Shown here one piece after another: positions 1-8,241 of a stretch of 19,462 bases of DNA. Source of the stretch: Clostridiales bacterium UBA5888 (GTDB lineage: Bacteria; Bacillota; Clostridia; Oscillospirales; Oscillospiraceae); contig DJEW01000016.1 in the NCBI GenBank assembly GCA_002431965.1, positions 107,949-127,410 of the forward strand, in the 5' to 3' direction. The notes below the pieces were generated by a model. It was not told the DNA's origin, searched no databases, and saw only the letters and a list, made by a program, of their open reading frames with translations. A program made the translations under genes and the position numbers. Each line of letters starts with the position of its first letter. Position 1 is the stretch's first letter.

Positions 1-2136
1 ATGGGCTGCACCGTTATTGAGGGCGCAAAAAACGGCGTGCGCGCCGCTCAGGAGATGTTCGTGCCAAAGGGCGACAGCTGTCTTCTCATCCGTGTAACCG
101 TCAAAAACGAAAGCGCAGAAAAAAAATCACTGAGCGTTTTCCCATATGTTGAATTCTGCCTCTGGGATGCGTTGGACGATTCATCCAATTTTCAGCGCAA
201 CTTCTCCATCGGCGAGGTTGAGGTCGGCGAGCGCGCGATATACCATAAAACCGAATACCGCGAGCGCCGCAATCATTATGCCGTTTTCTGGTCGAACATT
301 GATTACTCCGCCTTTGATACCGCGCGCGATGCGTTCATCGGCGTGTACGGCTCACCAGCCATGCCGGATGCCATGAAGCGCGGCGGCTGCACCGGCAGCA
401 TTGCCCACGGCTGGGCGCCTGTCGGCGCAATGCAATTCGACCTTGCGCTTTCACCCGGCGAGAGTTGGAGCGTCATAATAGGGCTCGGCTACATCGAAAA
501 CCCGGAGGACGAAAAGTTCTCCGCGCCGGGCGTAATAAACAAATCCCGTGCCGATGCCATGCGCTCACGATATGCCGCCGACGCGCAATTTGACGCGGCG
601 CTGGTCGTTCTGCATCGGTTCTGGGATGACCTGCTCTCCGGCTACTCGCTCAGCTCCGGCGACGAGCGGCTTGACCGTATGGTCAACATCTGGAATCAGT
701 ATCAGTGCATGGTCACGTTCAACATGAGCCGCTCAGCGAGCTATTTTGAGAGCGGTGTGGGGCGTGGGATGGGCTTCCGTGACTCGTGCCAGGATCTTCT
801 CGGCTTCGTGCACATGATACCCGAACGCGCCCGTGAGCGCATACTTGACATTGCCGCAACACAGTTCCCCGACGGCAGCGCGTATCATCAGTATCAGCCG
901 CTAACCAAAAAAGGCAATCTTGCCGTCGGCAGCGGCTTCAACGACGATCCGCTCTGGCTTATCGCGGGCACGGATGCATATCTGCGCGAAACGGGCGATT
1001 GGAGCATACTGGATGAATCGGTCGCCTTCGATAATGACGATACGATCGCCGCGCCGCTCATGGAGCATCTGCGCCGCAGCTTCAACTACGTGCGCACGCA
1101 CCTTGGTCCTCACGGTCTGCCGCTCATCGGACGCGCCGATTGGAACGACTGTCTTAATCTCAATTGCTTCTCAGCTCATCCCGGTGAGAGCTTCCAGACG
1201 ACCGGACCAAGTGAAGGACCTGTCGCAGAGAGCGTGTTCATTGCCGGCATGTTCGTCAAATACGGGCGAGCATATGCCGGCATCTGCCGGCACGCGGGTT
1301 TATATGAAGAGGCAGAGGATTGCATTGATGCTGTATCCGCAATGGAACGGGTCACGCTTGACGCTGGTTGGGACGGAGAGTGGTTCCGACGCGCGTATGA
1401 CGCTTTCGGCGCGCCGGTCGGCAGCTGCGAATGCGACGAGGGTCAGATATTCATCGAGCCGCAGGGAATGTGCGTCATGGCCGGCATCGGGGCAAAAACC
1501 GGCGAGGCGGAGCGTGCGCTCAGGAGCGTTGAAGAGCGGCTCGACACGGAATACGGCATAGTGCTCCTTCAGCCGGCATACACCGCCTACCGTCTCAACC
1601 TCGGTGAAATAACGAGCTATCCCCCCGGCTACAAGGAAAACGCCGGCATCTTCTGCCACAACAATCCCTGGATAACCTGCGCCGAGGCGGAGCTAGGTCA
1701 CGGCGATCGCGCGTTCACAGTCTATAAGCGCACATGCCCGGCGTATATAGAGGGCATAAGCGATATACACCGCACCGAGCCGTATGTCTACAGTCAGATG
1801 ATAGCGGGCAAAGACGCGCCTACATTCGGCGAAGCAAAAAACAGCTGGCTGACCGGAACGTCTGCATGGACGTTTGTCAGCATAAGTCAGAGTATACTTG
1901 GCATAAAGCCAGCGCTTGACGGGCTGGAGATAGATCCCTGCGTTCCGTCGTGGCTGTCCGGCTACACCGTGAAGCGCCGTTACCGCGGCGCGACATATGT
2001 AATCAGGGTTGACAACTCCGCCGGCGTTCAGCACGGCATACGTGAGCTTTCCGTCAACGGCAAGACGCAGCGGAGTCATATTATCTCCCCCGCCTCCCCC
2101 GGAGAAACATTGAATGTAAGTGTCACAATGGGCTGA
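1..2136 (+). CDS. cbp: Cellobiose phosphorylase (GH94), 5'-truncated by the window edge
   Basis: Cytosolic glycoside phosphorylase that should split cellobiose with phosphate into alpha-glucose 1-phosphate and glucose, saving ATP during cellulose-derived sugar use. The 711 visible residues match the family closely as remembered from clostridial enzymes: an EFCLWDA...NFQRNFS segment and KTEYRERRNHY in the N-terminal beta-sandwich, then MVNIWNQYQCMVTFNMSRSA, GRGMGFRDSCQDLLG and RADWNDCLNLN in the (alpha/alpha)6 barrel. Asp383 of the WND triplet (residues 381-383) is in the position of the general acid of the Cellvibrio gilvus enzyme. YPPGYKENAGIFCHNN (about 540-555) and HRTEPYVYSQM (about 588-598) are further family blocks. 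Full-length enzymes have roughly 810 residues, so about 100 N-terminal residues lie upstream; the ATG at base 1 aligns with an internal position and is probably not the start. No neighbour of the same pathway is visible. Cellodextrin phosphorylase is less likely given the residue-level match. Confidence 0.93.
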   Translation: MGCTVIEGAKNGVRAAQEMFVPKGDSCLLIRVTVKNESAEKKSLSVFPYVEFCLWDALDDSSNFQRNFSIGEVEVGERAIYHKTEYRERRNHYAVFWSNIDYSAFDTARDAFIGVYGSPAMPDAMKRGGCTGSIAHGWAPVGAMQFDLALSPGESWSVIIGLGYIENPEDEKFSAPGVINKSRADAMRSRYAADAQFDAALVVLHRFWDDLLSGYSLSSGDERLDRMVNIWNQYQCMVTFNMSRSASYFESGVGRGMGFRDSCQDLLGFVHMIPERARERILDIAATQFPDGSAYHQYQPLTKKGNLAVGSGFNDDPLWLIAGTDAYLRETGDWSILDESVAFDNDDTIAAPLMEHLRRSFNYVRTHLGPHGLPLIGRADWNDCLNLNCFSAHPGESFQTTGPSEGPVAESVFIAGMFVKYGRAYAGICRHAGLYEEAEDCIDAVSAMERVTLDAGWDGEWFRRAYDAFGAPVGSCECDEGQIFIEPQGMCVMAGIGAKTGEAERALRSVEERLDTEYGIVLLQPAYTAYRLNLGEITSYPPGYKENAGIFCHNNPWITCAEAELGHGDRAFTVYKRTCPAYIEGISDIHRTEPYVYSQMIAGKDAPTFGEAKNSWLTGTSAWTFVSISQSILGIKPALDGLEIDPCVPSWLSGYTVKRRYRGATYVIRVDNSAGVQHGIRELSVNGKTQRSHIISPASPGETLNVSVTMG

Positions 2137-2148
2137 AGCCCGCACAGA

Positions 2149-2192
2149 AAAACTGCCGCATCGGGTATTTATCGTCCCGATGCGGCAGTTTT
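2149..2192. terminator. Bidirectional Rho-independent terminator
   Basis: Perfect 17-bp stem (2149-2165 with 2176-2192) and a 10-base loop. The base of the stem is an A tract on the left and a T tract on the right, so both strands give a hairpin ending in U residues; the minus strand reads TTTTT right after the GC core. It lies between the convergent cellobiose phosphorylase gene (stop at 2136) and the corA-like gene (minus-strand stop at 2236) and should serve both. Confidence 0.92.
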
Positions 2193-2235
2193 AATGCTTT
2201 TCTTATATTATTGCCATATTCTATGCTTACCAGGC

Positions 2236-3153
2236 TTACCAGAATTTTTTCTTCTTGCAGACAACGAGGCTCACTATTACCACAGCGATGCTAGCCGCGA
2301 TGACGACGGGATAACCGTATTTCCACGTCAGCTCCGGCATGCCCTCAAAGTTCATTCCGTACCAGCCGACAAGCAGCGACAGAGGCAGAAAGACCGTTGT
2401 GACAATGGTAAGTATTTTCATGATGCGGTTTTGACGGATGTCGATCTCCGCCTGAAACATGGTTTGCAGCTGCGTGCAGTATTCCCGCAGGAGCTGCGCC
2501 TCATCGCGCAGACGGATAACGCGCTCCTCAAAAAGCCTGAAATGCCGCTGCTCGCTTTCGTCGAAAAAACCGTTCTCGTTTTCATGCAGCTCACAGGCGA
2601 CGTCGTCAAGCTGAGAGTAGTATCGGAAATATGCCATGGTCTCTTTCCTCAGCTGCGTCATCGGCGTGTTGAAGCCGTCAAGCTCTCCGGAGAGCACATC
2701 GTCCTCAAGCTTCTGTGCTTTGTCCTCTATTTCCTCCAGATGATGAAGATCCTTGGCTATTAGATTTTCAAATAAAAAATACAAGAACAATCCCACTCCG
2801 CCGTTTACCGCGTGCTTTTCGCGCATGATGTGTTTCATATGGGATTCGAGCACATCTGTGTCGTCCACGAGGACGATGCGGCGCGCCGTCACAAGATATC
2901 CGCAGTGCAGCGCCTCTCCATTCTTCCAAGACTGCGGCACAACGAGCGTGCCCGCCAGGCAGTCGGAGCGAACCTCCGCCTTGCACACCTTCGCGTCTCG
3001 CGCCGTGGGCGTGTGGTGCAGCGTGCGCTCCAGTCCCGCGATAGGCGTGCAGCGCGAAAGCTCATCCGAGGTCAAAAGCAGCACCGCCGCAGTGTCTGCA
3101 TCCGGCTCATGTTCAAGAGCAGTCAGAGTTTTGTTCAGCTCATACCAGCGCAT
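2236..3153 (-). CDS. corA: CorA-family divalent cation (Mg2+) transporter
   Basis: Pentameric inner-membrane channel for Mg2+ (also Co2+/Ni2+ in some members). The 305-residue protein has the family layout: an N-terminal cytoplasmic alpha/beta domain (about 1-115), a long charged helical stalk (about 125-245, rich in E, K, Q, R), and two C-terminal membrane segments (about 246-266 and 280-299). The signature GMN is at 266-268 in the context WYGMNFEGMPE at the outer mouth of the pore, and the chain ends in a basic KKKK tail facing the cytosol. The length is slightly below that of typical bacterial CorA (about 315-350). The ATG at 3153 has GGAGAG seven bases upstream. It is transcribed alone, divergently from the hydrolase-acyltransferase gene and convergently to the cellobiose phosphorylase gene. 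Ion specificity cannot be read from sequence; some GMN relatives carry Zn2+ or efflux Mg2+. Confidence 0.92.
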   Translation of the reverse strand: MRWYELNKTLTALEHEPDADTAAVLLLTSDELSRCTPIAGLERTLHHTPTARDAKVCKAEVRSDCLAGTLVVPQSWKNGEALHCGYLVTARRIVLVDDTDVLESHMKHIMREKHAVNGGVGLFLYFLFENLIAKDLHHLEEIEDKAQKLEDDVLSGELDGFNTPMTQLRKETMAYFRYYSQLDDVACELHENENGFFDESEQRHFRLFEERVIRLRDEAQLLREYCTQLQTMFQAEIDIRQNRIMKILTIVTTVFLPLSLLVGWYGMNFEGMPELTWKYGYPVVIAASIAVVIVSLVVCKKKKFW

Positions 3154-3189
3154 TTATTATCTCTCCATGTCTCTATATATTCTCAATTT

Positions 3190-3217
3190 ATTTTATCACA
3201 AATCGTACTGCACGCAA
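3190..3217 (-). promoter_or_regulatory. Possible promoter of the corA-like gene
   Basis: On the minus strand TTGCGT (3217-3212) and TAAAAT (3195-3190) are separated by 16 bases and lie about 37 bases before the start codon. Only the -10 is close to consensus, so this is a weak call in an AT-rich region where chance matches are common. Confidence 0.35.
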
Positions 3218-3260
3218 CAATAAAATCATTAACATTCAATTAACGCTTGCACATGGCGTA

Positions 3261-3289
3261 TTGATATACTCTTTTATATCTGCTATAAT
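3261..3289 (+). promoter_or_regulatory. Sigma-A-type promoter of the hydrolase-acyltransferase unit
   Basis: TTGATA (3261-3266), a 17-base spacer and TATAAT (3284-3289), the latter preceded by TGC, giving an extended -10. Expected transcription start is near 3296, leaving about 36 bases before the ATG at 3332. A second TTGACA at 3293-3298 lies just downstream but has no well-spaced -10. Confidence 0.75.
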
Positions 3290-3331
3290 TTGTTGACAAA
3301 TGATGATATTGTATATTAAGAGGTTTTTTAA

Positions 3332-5491
3332 ATGGGTCTTTCCGCAAAACTGGTAAGGTCGCAGCTTAATTTCTTCAAGCCTTTTGTCTCCAGCTGCTCA
3401 CTGGAGGTCACGCGCAAAGGGCAGGATAAACTTGGCGAGCTGATGGAAGCCATACACCGGCACGACGTCATTGTGCAGGATCACAAGTTCAATAATTTCG
3501 ACGGCGCGTGGGTCATTCCAACAGAAGAGCGCCGTCCCGGCGTTATTCTTTACCTGCACGGAGGCGGCTACACCTGCGGCGATCTCGACTACGCCAAGGG
3601 CTTTGCTTCAACGCTGGCGGTCGAGTGCGGTGTGCGCGTGTTCTGCTCGGCATATCGCCTTGCGCCTGAGACGCGGTTCCCCGGAGCGGTGGATGACGCA
3701 GAAGAGAGCTACAGCTTCCTTCTCTCCAAAGGCTACGCGCCGGAACAGATAACGCTGTGCGGTGAGAGCGCGGGCGGCGGTCTTATATACGCGCTGTGCC
3801 TGCGGCTCAAGGAGAAATCGCTTCCCCTGCCCAATGGGATAATCGCGATCTCTCCGTGGGTCGATCTGACTCTATCCGGGGAGTCGTACAACACAAACCG
3901 TGAGAACGACCCGTCCCTCACGGAGGAGCTTCTGCGCTTTTATGCCGAGTGCTATGCCGGTGACGAAAAAGACCCTGAGGTCTCCCCTCTCTTCGGTGAC
4001 CTCAAGGGGCTGCCTCCATCGCTCATCTTCGTCGGCGGCGACGAGATATTGCTGGATGATTCGCGCCGCATGCACGAAAAGCTTCTGCAGGCCGGCTGTA
4101 AGAGCCGTCTTGTCATCGCGCCGGAGCGCTGGCACGCATATGTGCTGTATATGCTCAACGAGAATATGGGCGACTTTGCCGTCATGAATCAGTTTATAAC
4201 ACAGGTCGCCGCAACTGAACAGAAGCAGCAATGGCTGCGGCTGGATAACGCCGCAAAGATCTATCCCGCGGCTCTGCGCCGCAAATGGAGCAACGTATTC
4301 CGCCTCTCCGCCACACTCAGTGAGCCGGTCGACCGCGACGTGCTGCGTGCCGCGCTCGATGTGACCGCGCGCCGTTTCCCATCCATTGCCGTGCGGCTGA
4401 GGAAAGGCATATTCTGGTTTTATCTTGAGCGCATCCCGGAAGTGCCGCAGATAATGGATGAAAAGGCCTGGCCGCTCGTGCACATGTCATATTCGGAGAT
4501 CAAAAAATGTGCGTTTCGAGTCGTCGTATACAATAACCGTATTGCTGTGGAGCTTTTTCACGCGCTCACGGACGGTACCGGCGGCATGATATTCTTCAAG
4601 TCGCTGCTGGCGGAATACCTCTCGCGCAAGTATGGCATCGACGTGCCGAACACGGACGGTGTGCTCTGCCGCATGGACGAGCCGTCACAGGATGAGTTGG
4701 AGGACAGCTTTCTCAAATACGCCGGCTCTGTCGCGGCGAGCCGGAAGGAAGCAACGGCGTATAAGCTTGTCGGCAAGCCGGAGCTTGACGGATTTGTGCA
4801 CCTTACAACTTTTATGCTCGACGCAGCGCAGGTGAAAGAAAAGGCTCATGAGCATTCCTCCACGGTGACAGAATTTCTCACGGCGGCGATGATGCTGGCA
4901 GTACTCAACCTGCAAGCCGAGCAAGTGCCGCGCCGTGCGCACCGCAAGCCTGTGAAGGTGCTTGTGCCGGTCAATCTTCGCAGTCTTTTCCCCAGCAAAA
5001 CACTGCGCAACTTTGCGCTTTTTATAACACCCGAGATAGACTCCAAGCTCGGCGATTATACGTTTGATGAGATATGCTCCGCCGTGCATCACAAGATGGG
5101 CATGGAGAACACCGCAAAGCAGATGAGCATGAAGATCGCCGCGAACGTGAGCAGTGAGAAAGCGCCCATGCTGAAAGTAATGCCGCTGTTCATCAAAAAC
5201 GCGGCGATGAAAGCTGTGTTTGACGCTGTGGGTGAACGCAAGTCTAGCCTTTGCATGTCAAACCTCGGGCTTGTGACGCTGCCGGAGGTCATGCAGAAGT
5301 ATATAAAGCGCATGGATTTTATCATTGGCGTTCCGTCGGCAAGCGCATATAACTGCGGCTTGCTCAGCTATGGAGGAACAACGTATATAAACATCATCCG
5401 CAGCATTGTTGACCCGGAGCTTGAAATGCATTTTTATAAGGTGCTGCGCTCACTTGGCGTTCATGTCAAGGTTGAAAGCAACCAGCGCTGA
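3332..5491 (+). CDS. Fusion protein: HSL-type alpha/beta hydrolase plus HxxxDG acyltransferase (alcohol acetyltransferase-like)
   Basis: Two enzymes in one 719-residue chain. Residues about 1-290 are a hormone-sensitive-lipase-type esterase: oxyanion-hole motif HGGG at 76-79, nucleophile Ser146 in GESAG, and likely acid Asp237 (GGDEILLDD) and His268 (ERWHAY). Residues about 300-719 start with LRLDNAAKIYPAA and carry HALTDG at 410-415, the HxxxDG active site (His410) shared by condensation, PapA, wax-ester and alcohol O-acyltransferase folds, plus MSNLG at 642-646 near the second half. No membrane segment or signal peptide is seen, so it is probably cytosolic. The catalytic residues of both halves appear present. 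AAGAGG sits about eight bases before the ATG. The next gene starts 21 bases after the stop, suggesting co-transcription with the zinc-ribbon membrane protein. Substrates are unknown; coupled acyl transfer and ester hydrolysis on a lipid or alcohol is inference. No good ribosome binding site is seen at the junction, so the two halves are not obviously made separately. Confidence 0.85.
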   Translation: MGLSAKLVRSQLNFFKPFVSSCSLEVTRKGQDKLGELMEAIHRHDVIVQDHKFNNFDGAWVIPTEERRPGVILYLHGGGYTCGDLDYAKGFASTLAVECGVRVFCSAYRLAPETRFPGAVDDAEESYSFLLSKGYAPEQITLCGESAGGGLIYALCLRLKEKSLPLPNGIIAISPWVDLTLSGESYNTNRENDPSLTEELLRFYAECYAGDEKDPEVSPLFGDLKGLPPSLIFVGGDEILLDDSRRMHEKLLQAGCKSRLVIAPERWHAYVLYMLNENMGDFAVMNQFITQVAATEQKQQWLRLDNAAKIYPAALRRKWSNVFRLSATLSEPVDRDVLRAALDVTARRFPSIAVRLRKGIFWFYLERIPEVPQIMDEKAWPLVHMSYSEIKKCAFRVVVYNNRIAVELFHALTDGTGGMIFFKSLLAEYLSRKYGIDVPNTDGVLCRMDEPSQDELEDSFLKYAGSVAASRKEATAYKLVGKPELDGFVHLTTFMLDAAQVKEKAHEHSSTVTEFLTAAMMLAVLNLQAEQVPRRAHRKPVKVLVPVNLRSLFPSKTLRNFALFITPEIDSKLGDYTFDEICSAVHHKMGMENTAKQMSMKIAANVSSEKAPMLKVMPLFIKNAAMKAVFDAVGERKSSLCMSNLGLVTLPEVMQKYIKRMDFIIGVPSASAYNCGLLSYGGTTYINIIRSIVDPELEMHFYKVLRSLGVHVKVESNQR

Positions 5492-5512
5492 TACGAAAGG
5501 GATGTAGAGATA

Positions 5513-6211
5513 ATGTATTGCATAAAGTGCGGCGTAGAGCTCGCCGACAGTGAAAAAAAGTGCCCGCTGTGCGGCACTGTTGTGTTCAATCCTGAGGTGG
5601 AGCGCCCTAACGGCACGCCGCCATACCCGCCGGAGCACACACTGAACGCCGGGAACGTTAACCGTTCAGGAGTAATGTTCATCGTGACAATGCTCTTTCT
5701 CCTGCCTATCGTGACGGTGCTGCTCGCCGACTGGCAGATAAACAGCGGAATAGTCTGGTCGGGCTATGTTGTGGGGGCGGTGCTGCTGTTATATGTGGTG
5801 GTTGTGCTGCCGCTGTGGTTTCGCGCGCCGAATCCTGTCATATTCATCCCTGTTGACTTTGCCGCTGTGGCGCTGTATCTGCTGTATATTGACCTTGCCT
5901 CAGGCGGGCACTGGTTTTTGCGCTTTGCTCTGCCCGTATGCGGCGGTGCAATGATCATTGTCACTGCCACAGCGGCGCTGCTGCGTTATGTTCACAAAGG
6001 GTACTTCTTCATTTTCGGCGGAGCGTTTATTCTCACCGGGCTTTATAACGTGCTCATTGAGTTTCTGCTCAATCTTAATTTCGGGCTGCATGACGGGTTC
6101 ATCTGGTCGTTCTACCCGCTGGCAGGCTGCGTCATAATCGGCACAATGCTTATCGTCATCGGATGCAGCAGCCAGCTGCGCGAATCCTTGCATAAAAAGT
6201 TTTTTATCTGA
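5513..6211 (+). CDS. Zinc-ribbon membrane protein of unknown function (six predicted helices)
   Basis: I do not recognise a function. The 232-residue protein opens with a small zinc ribbon, C3-x2-C6 and C17-x2-C20 (MYCIKCG...KCPLCG), then a Pro-rich linker (about 26-50) and about six hydrophobic segments at roughly 53-72, 81-103, 107-127, 134-157, 163-187 and 200-218, ending in a basic KKFFI tail. It resembles from memory an uncharacterised clostridial family (DUF6320-like), which I could not check. It starts 21 bases after the hydrolase-acyltransferase stop with AAAGGG about 11 bases before the ATG, so the two genes are likely one transcript. Inference: it may anchor or assist the acyltransferase or move its product. 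The 76-base gap to ftsH has no clear terminator, so read-through into ftsH is possible. Confidence 0.82.
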   Translation: MYCIKCGVELADSEKKCPLCGTVVFNPEVERPNGTPPYPPEHTLNAGNVNRSGVMFIVTMLFLLPIVTVLLADWQINSGIVWSGYVVGAVLLLYVVVVLPLWFRAPNPVIFIPVDFAAVALYLLYIDLASGGHWFLRFALPVCGGAMIIVTATAALLRYVHKGYFFIFGGAFILTGLYNVLIEFLLNLNFGLHDGFIWSFYPLAGCVIIGTMLIVIGCSSQLRESLHKKFFI

Positions 6212-6287
6212 TGAATTGTAACCATATCAGAACACTTTCCTCATCAATTATACATTTAATTCTATAAAGTATAAGGAGTTAATGGAC

Positions 6288-8105
6288 ATGAACGAAGTTA
6301 AAAATCCTAAAAAACCATTGGTGTATTACTCCATCATCGCGCTTTTGGCTCTGCTTGTGTTCAACATTTTTGCAACCCCCGCCATATTTGCAACTCAGGT
6401 TAAAGAGGTTGACTACGGCACATTCATGAAGATGACCGATGAGGGCAACATCGGGCTTGTCGAGATTGACACCAGTGAGATTGTTTTCACGGACAAGGAT
6501 CAGAAGGAATACTTCAAAACCGGCGTTATGGACGACCCCGGTCTGACCGAGCGTCTGTACAAATCCGGCGCGCAGTTTTCCAGTGAGATCGTCACGCAGG
6601 CTTCTCCCCTCCTTTCCTTCTTCCTCACATGGGTGCTGCCTATCCTGCTCTTTGCGTGGATCGGCAACGTCATGGGCAAAAAGCTTATGAAATCCGCCGG
6701 AGGTCCGAACTCTCTGATGTTCAACCTTGGCGGTTCCAACGCCAAGGTATATGTCAAGTCCGCCGACGGCATTAAATTCGACGATGTGGCCGGTGAGGAG
6801 GAGGCTAAGGAAAACCTTGCGGAAATCGTAGAATACCTCCACAACCCCGAGAAATACCGCGAGATTGGCGCAAATATGCCCAAGGGCGTGCTGCTTGTCG
6901 GTCCTCCGGGCACAGGCAAAACGATGCTTGCCAAGGCAGTTGCGGGCGAATCAAACGTGCCGTTCTTCTCCATGTCCGGCTCTGAATTTGTGGAAATGTT
7001 TGTCGGCATGGGTGCGAGCAAGGTACGCGACCTTTTCCGCCAGGCAAAGGAGAAAGCCCCCTGCATCGTGTTCATCGACGAAATAGATGCCATCGGCAAA
7101 AAGCGGCAGGGCAATATGTCCGGCAACGATGAACGCGAGCAGACGCTCAATCAGCTTCTCACAGAAATGGACGGCTTTGAAAGCAACAACGGCGTTATCA
7201 TACTTGCCGCCACAAACCAGCCCGACTCTCTTGATCCCGCGCTCACGCGCCCCGGTCGCTTCGACCGCCGCGTACCTGTGGAGCTGCCCGACCTCAAGGG
7301 TCGTGAGGAAATACTCAAGGTGCACGCCAAGAAGGTAAAGCTTGGCGAGGATATAGACTTCAACAAGATTGCGCGTATGGCCTCCGGCGCTTCCGGTGCA
7401 GAACTTGCAAACATTGTCAACGAGGCGGCGCTGCGCGCCGTGCGCAGCAACCGGAAATTTGTGATGCAGTCAGACCTTGAGGAAAGTATTGAGGTCGTCA
7501 TCGCAGGCTATCAGAAGAAAAACGCCATACTCACCGACCATGAGAAGCATATTGTTGCATACCATGAGATCGGTCACGCGCTTGTTGCCGCGATGCAGAC
7601 GCACTCCGCCCCCGTGCAGAAAATTACGATCGTGCCGCGCACATCGGGCGCACTCGGCTACACGATGCAGGTGGATGAAGGCAACCACTACCTCATGAGC
7701 AAAGAGGAAATAGAGAACAAAATCTCCACGCTCACCGGCGGCCGTGCGGCCGAAAACCTCGTGTTTGGCTCAAACTCAATAACGACCGGCGCTTCCAACG
7801 ATATTGAACAAGCGACAAAGCTTGCACGCGCGATGATAACGCGCTACGGTATGAGCGACGAGTTCGACATGGTTACGCTCGAAACCCTCAACAACCAGTA
7901 CCTTGGCGATGACACCTCTCTCGCCTGCTCTGCCGAGACCCAGCGCGAAATAGACCGCAAGGTCGTTGAGATTGTGAAAAAGCAGCACGAAAAGGCGGAC
8001 AAGATACTTTCAGACAACCGGGCAAAGCTTGACGAGCTGGCAAAATACCTCTACGAGCGCGAGACCATCACCGGCGAGGAATTCATGAACATCCTTAAGA
8101 AATAA
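6288..8105 (+). CDS. ftsH: ATP-dependent zinc metalloprotease FtsH (divergent HEIGH type)
   Basis: Membrane-anchored AAA+ protease that degrades misfolded membrane and selected soluble proteins. Numbered from the ATG at 6288 (605 residues): TM1 about 13-34, a short external domain of about 70 residues, TM2 about 106-128, AAA domain with Walker A GPPGTGKT at 205-212, Walker B IVFIDE near 260-265, second region of homology with RPGRFDRR at 321-328, then the peptidase domain with zinc site HEIGH at 426-430 and the probable third ligand Asp505 in SNDIEQAT. Canonical FtsH has HEAGH; Ile in the middle and the unusual segment NNQYLGDDTSLACS point to a separate clade. AAGGAG (6273-6278) is nine bases from this ATG but only three from the in-frame ATG at 6282, so 6288 is preferred. 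It may be a second FtsH paralogue rather than the housekeeping copy; that needs the genome. An AT-rich gap precedes it, with no convincing promoter. Confidence 0.95.
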   Translation: MNEVKNPKKPLVYYSIIALLALLVFNIFATPAIFATQVKEVDYGTFMKMTDEGNIGLVEIDTSEIVFTDKDQKEYFKTGVMDDPGLTERLYKSGAQFSSEIVTQASPLLSFFLTWVLPILLFAWIGNVMGKKLMKSAGGPNSLMFNLGGSNAKVYVKSADGIKFDDVAGEEEAKENLAEIVEYLHNPEKYREIGANMPKGVLLVGPPGTGKTMLAKAVAGESNVPFFSMSGSEFVEMFVGMGASKVRDLFRQAKEKAPCIVFIDEIDAIGKKRQGNMSGNDEREQTLNQLLTEMDGFESNNGVIILAATNQPDSLDPALTRPGRFDRRVPVELPDLKGREEILKVHAKKVKLGEDIDFNKIARMASGASGAELANIVNEAALRAVRSNRKFVMQSDLEESIEVVIAGYQKKNAILTDHEKHIVAYHEIGHALVAAMQTHSAPVQKITIVPRTSGALGYTMQVDEGNHYLMSKEEIENKISTLTGGRAAENLVFGSNSITTGASNDIEQATKLARAMITRYGMSDEFDMVTLETLNNQYLGDDTSLACSAETQREIDRKVVEIVKKQHEKADKILSDNRAKLDELAKYLYERETITGEEFMNILKK

Positions 8106-8108
8106 ACG

Positions 8109-8133
8109 GTGCATACTCCATGCCGCACTTTTT
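8109..8133 (+). terminator. Weak possible terminator after ftsH
   Basis: A short imperfect hairpin (GTGCAT with ATGCCGCAC, bulged) is followed directly by TTTTT at 8129-8133. The stem is poor; it is listed because it lies four bases after the ftsH stop and a new promoter follows. Confidence 0.3.
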
Positions 8134-8158
8134 GCAATGTATTCAGCACTCTTGCCTC

Positions 8159-8187
8159 TGTTAATTGCAATAAGTCCGTCGTATAAT
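8159..8187 (+). promoter_or_regulatory. Promoter of the ABC importer operon (clear -10, poor -35)
   Basis: A perfect TATAAT at 8182-8187 lies 54 bases before the lipoprotein start. The matching -35 position (about 8159-8164, TGTTAA) is poor, which would fit an activator-dependent promoter. A 12-base inverted repeat, CAGTT-TT-AACTG (8200-8211), follows just after the expected transcription start and could be an operator. Confidence 0.5.
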
Positions 8188-8228
8188 AGCCTTACAAAGC
8201 AGTTTTAACTGTATACAAAAACCCGTAT

Positions 8229-8234
8229 GGAGGG
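8229..8234 (+). promoter_or_regulatory. Ribosome binding site that fixes the lipoprotein start
   Basis: GGAGGG ends seven bases before the ATG at 8242. The longer reading frame begins at an ATG (8227) that overlaps this site, so that ATG cannot be the start. Confidence 0.85.
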
Positions 8235-8241
8235 CACTATT

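Noticed and set aside
2194..2763. 189-residue open frame on the plus strand
   Set aside because: Antisense to the corA-like gene with its GMN motif, and it starts within the intergenic region next to the terminator.
3293..3317. Second promoter TTGACA...TATATT before the hydrolase-acyltransferase gene
   Set aside because: The spacing is only 13 bases; the TTGATA-17-TATAAT promoter just upstream is much better.
4185..4245. Internal start separating the acyltransferase half from the hydrolase half
   Set aside because: An in-frame ATG exists at 4185, but no convincing Shine-Dalgarno sequence precedes it.
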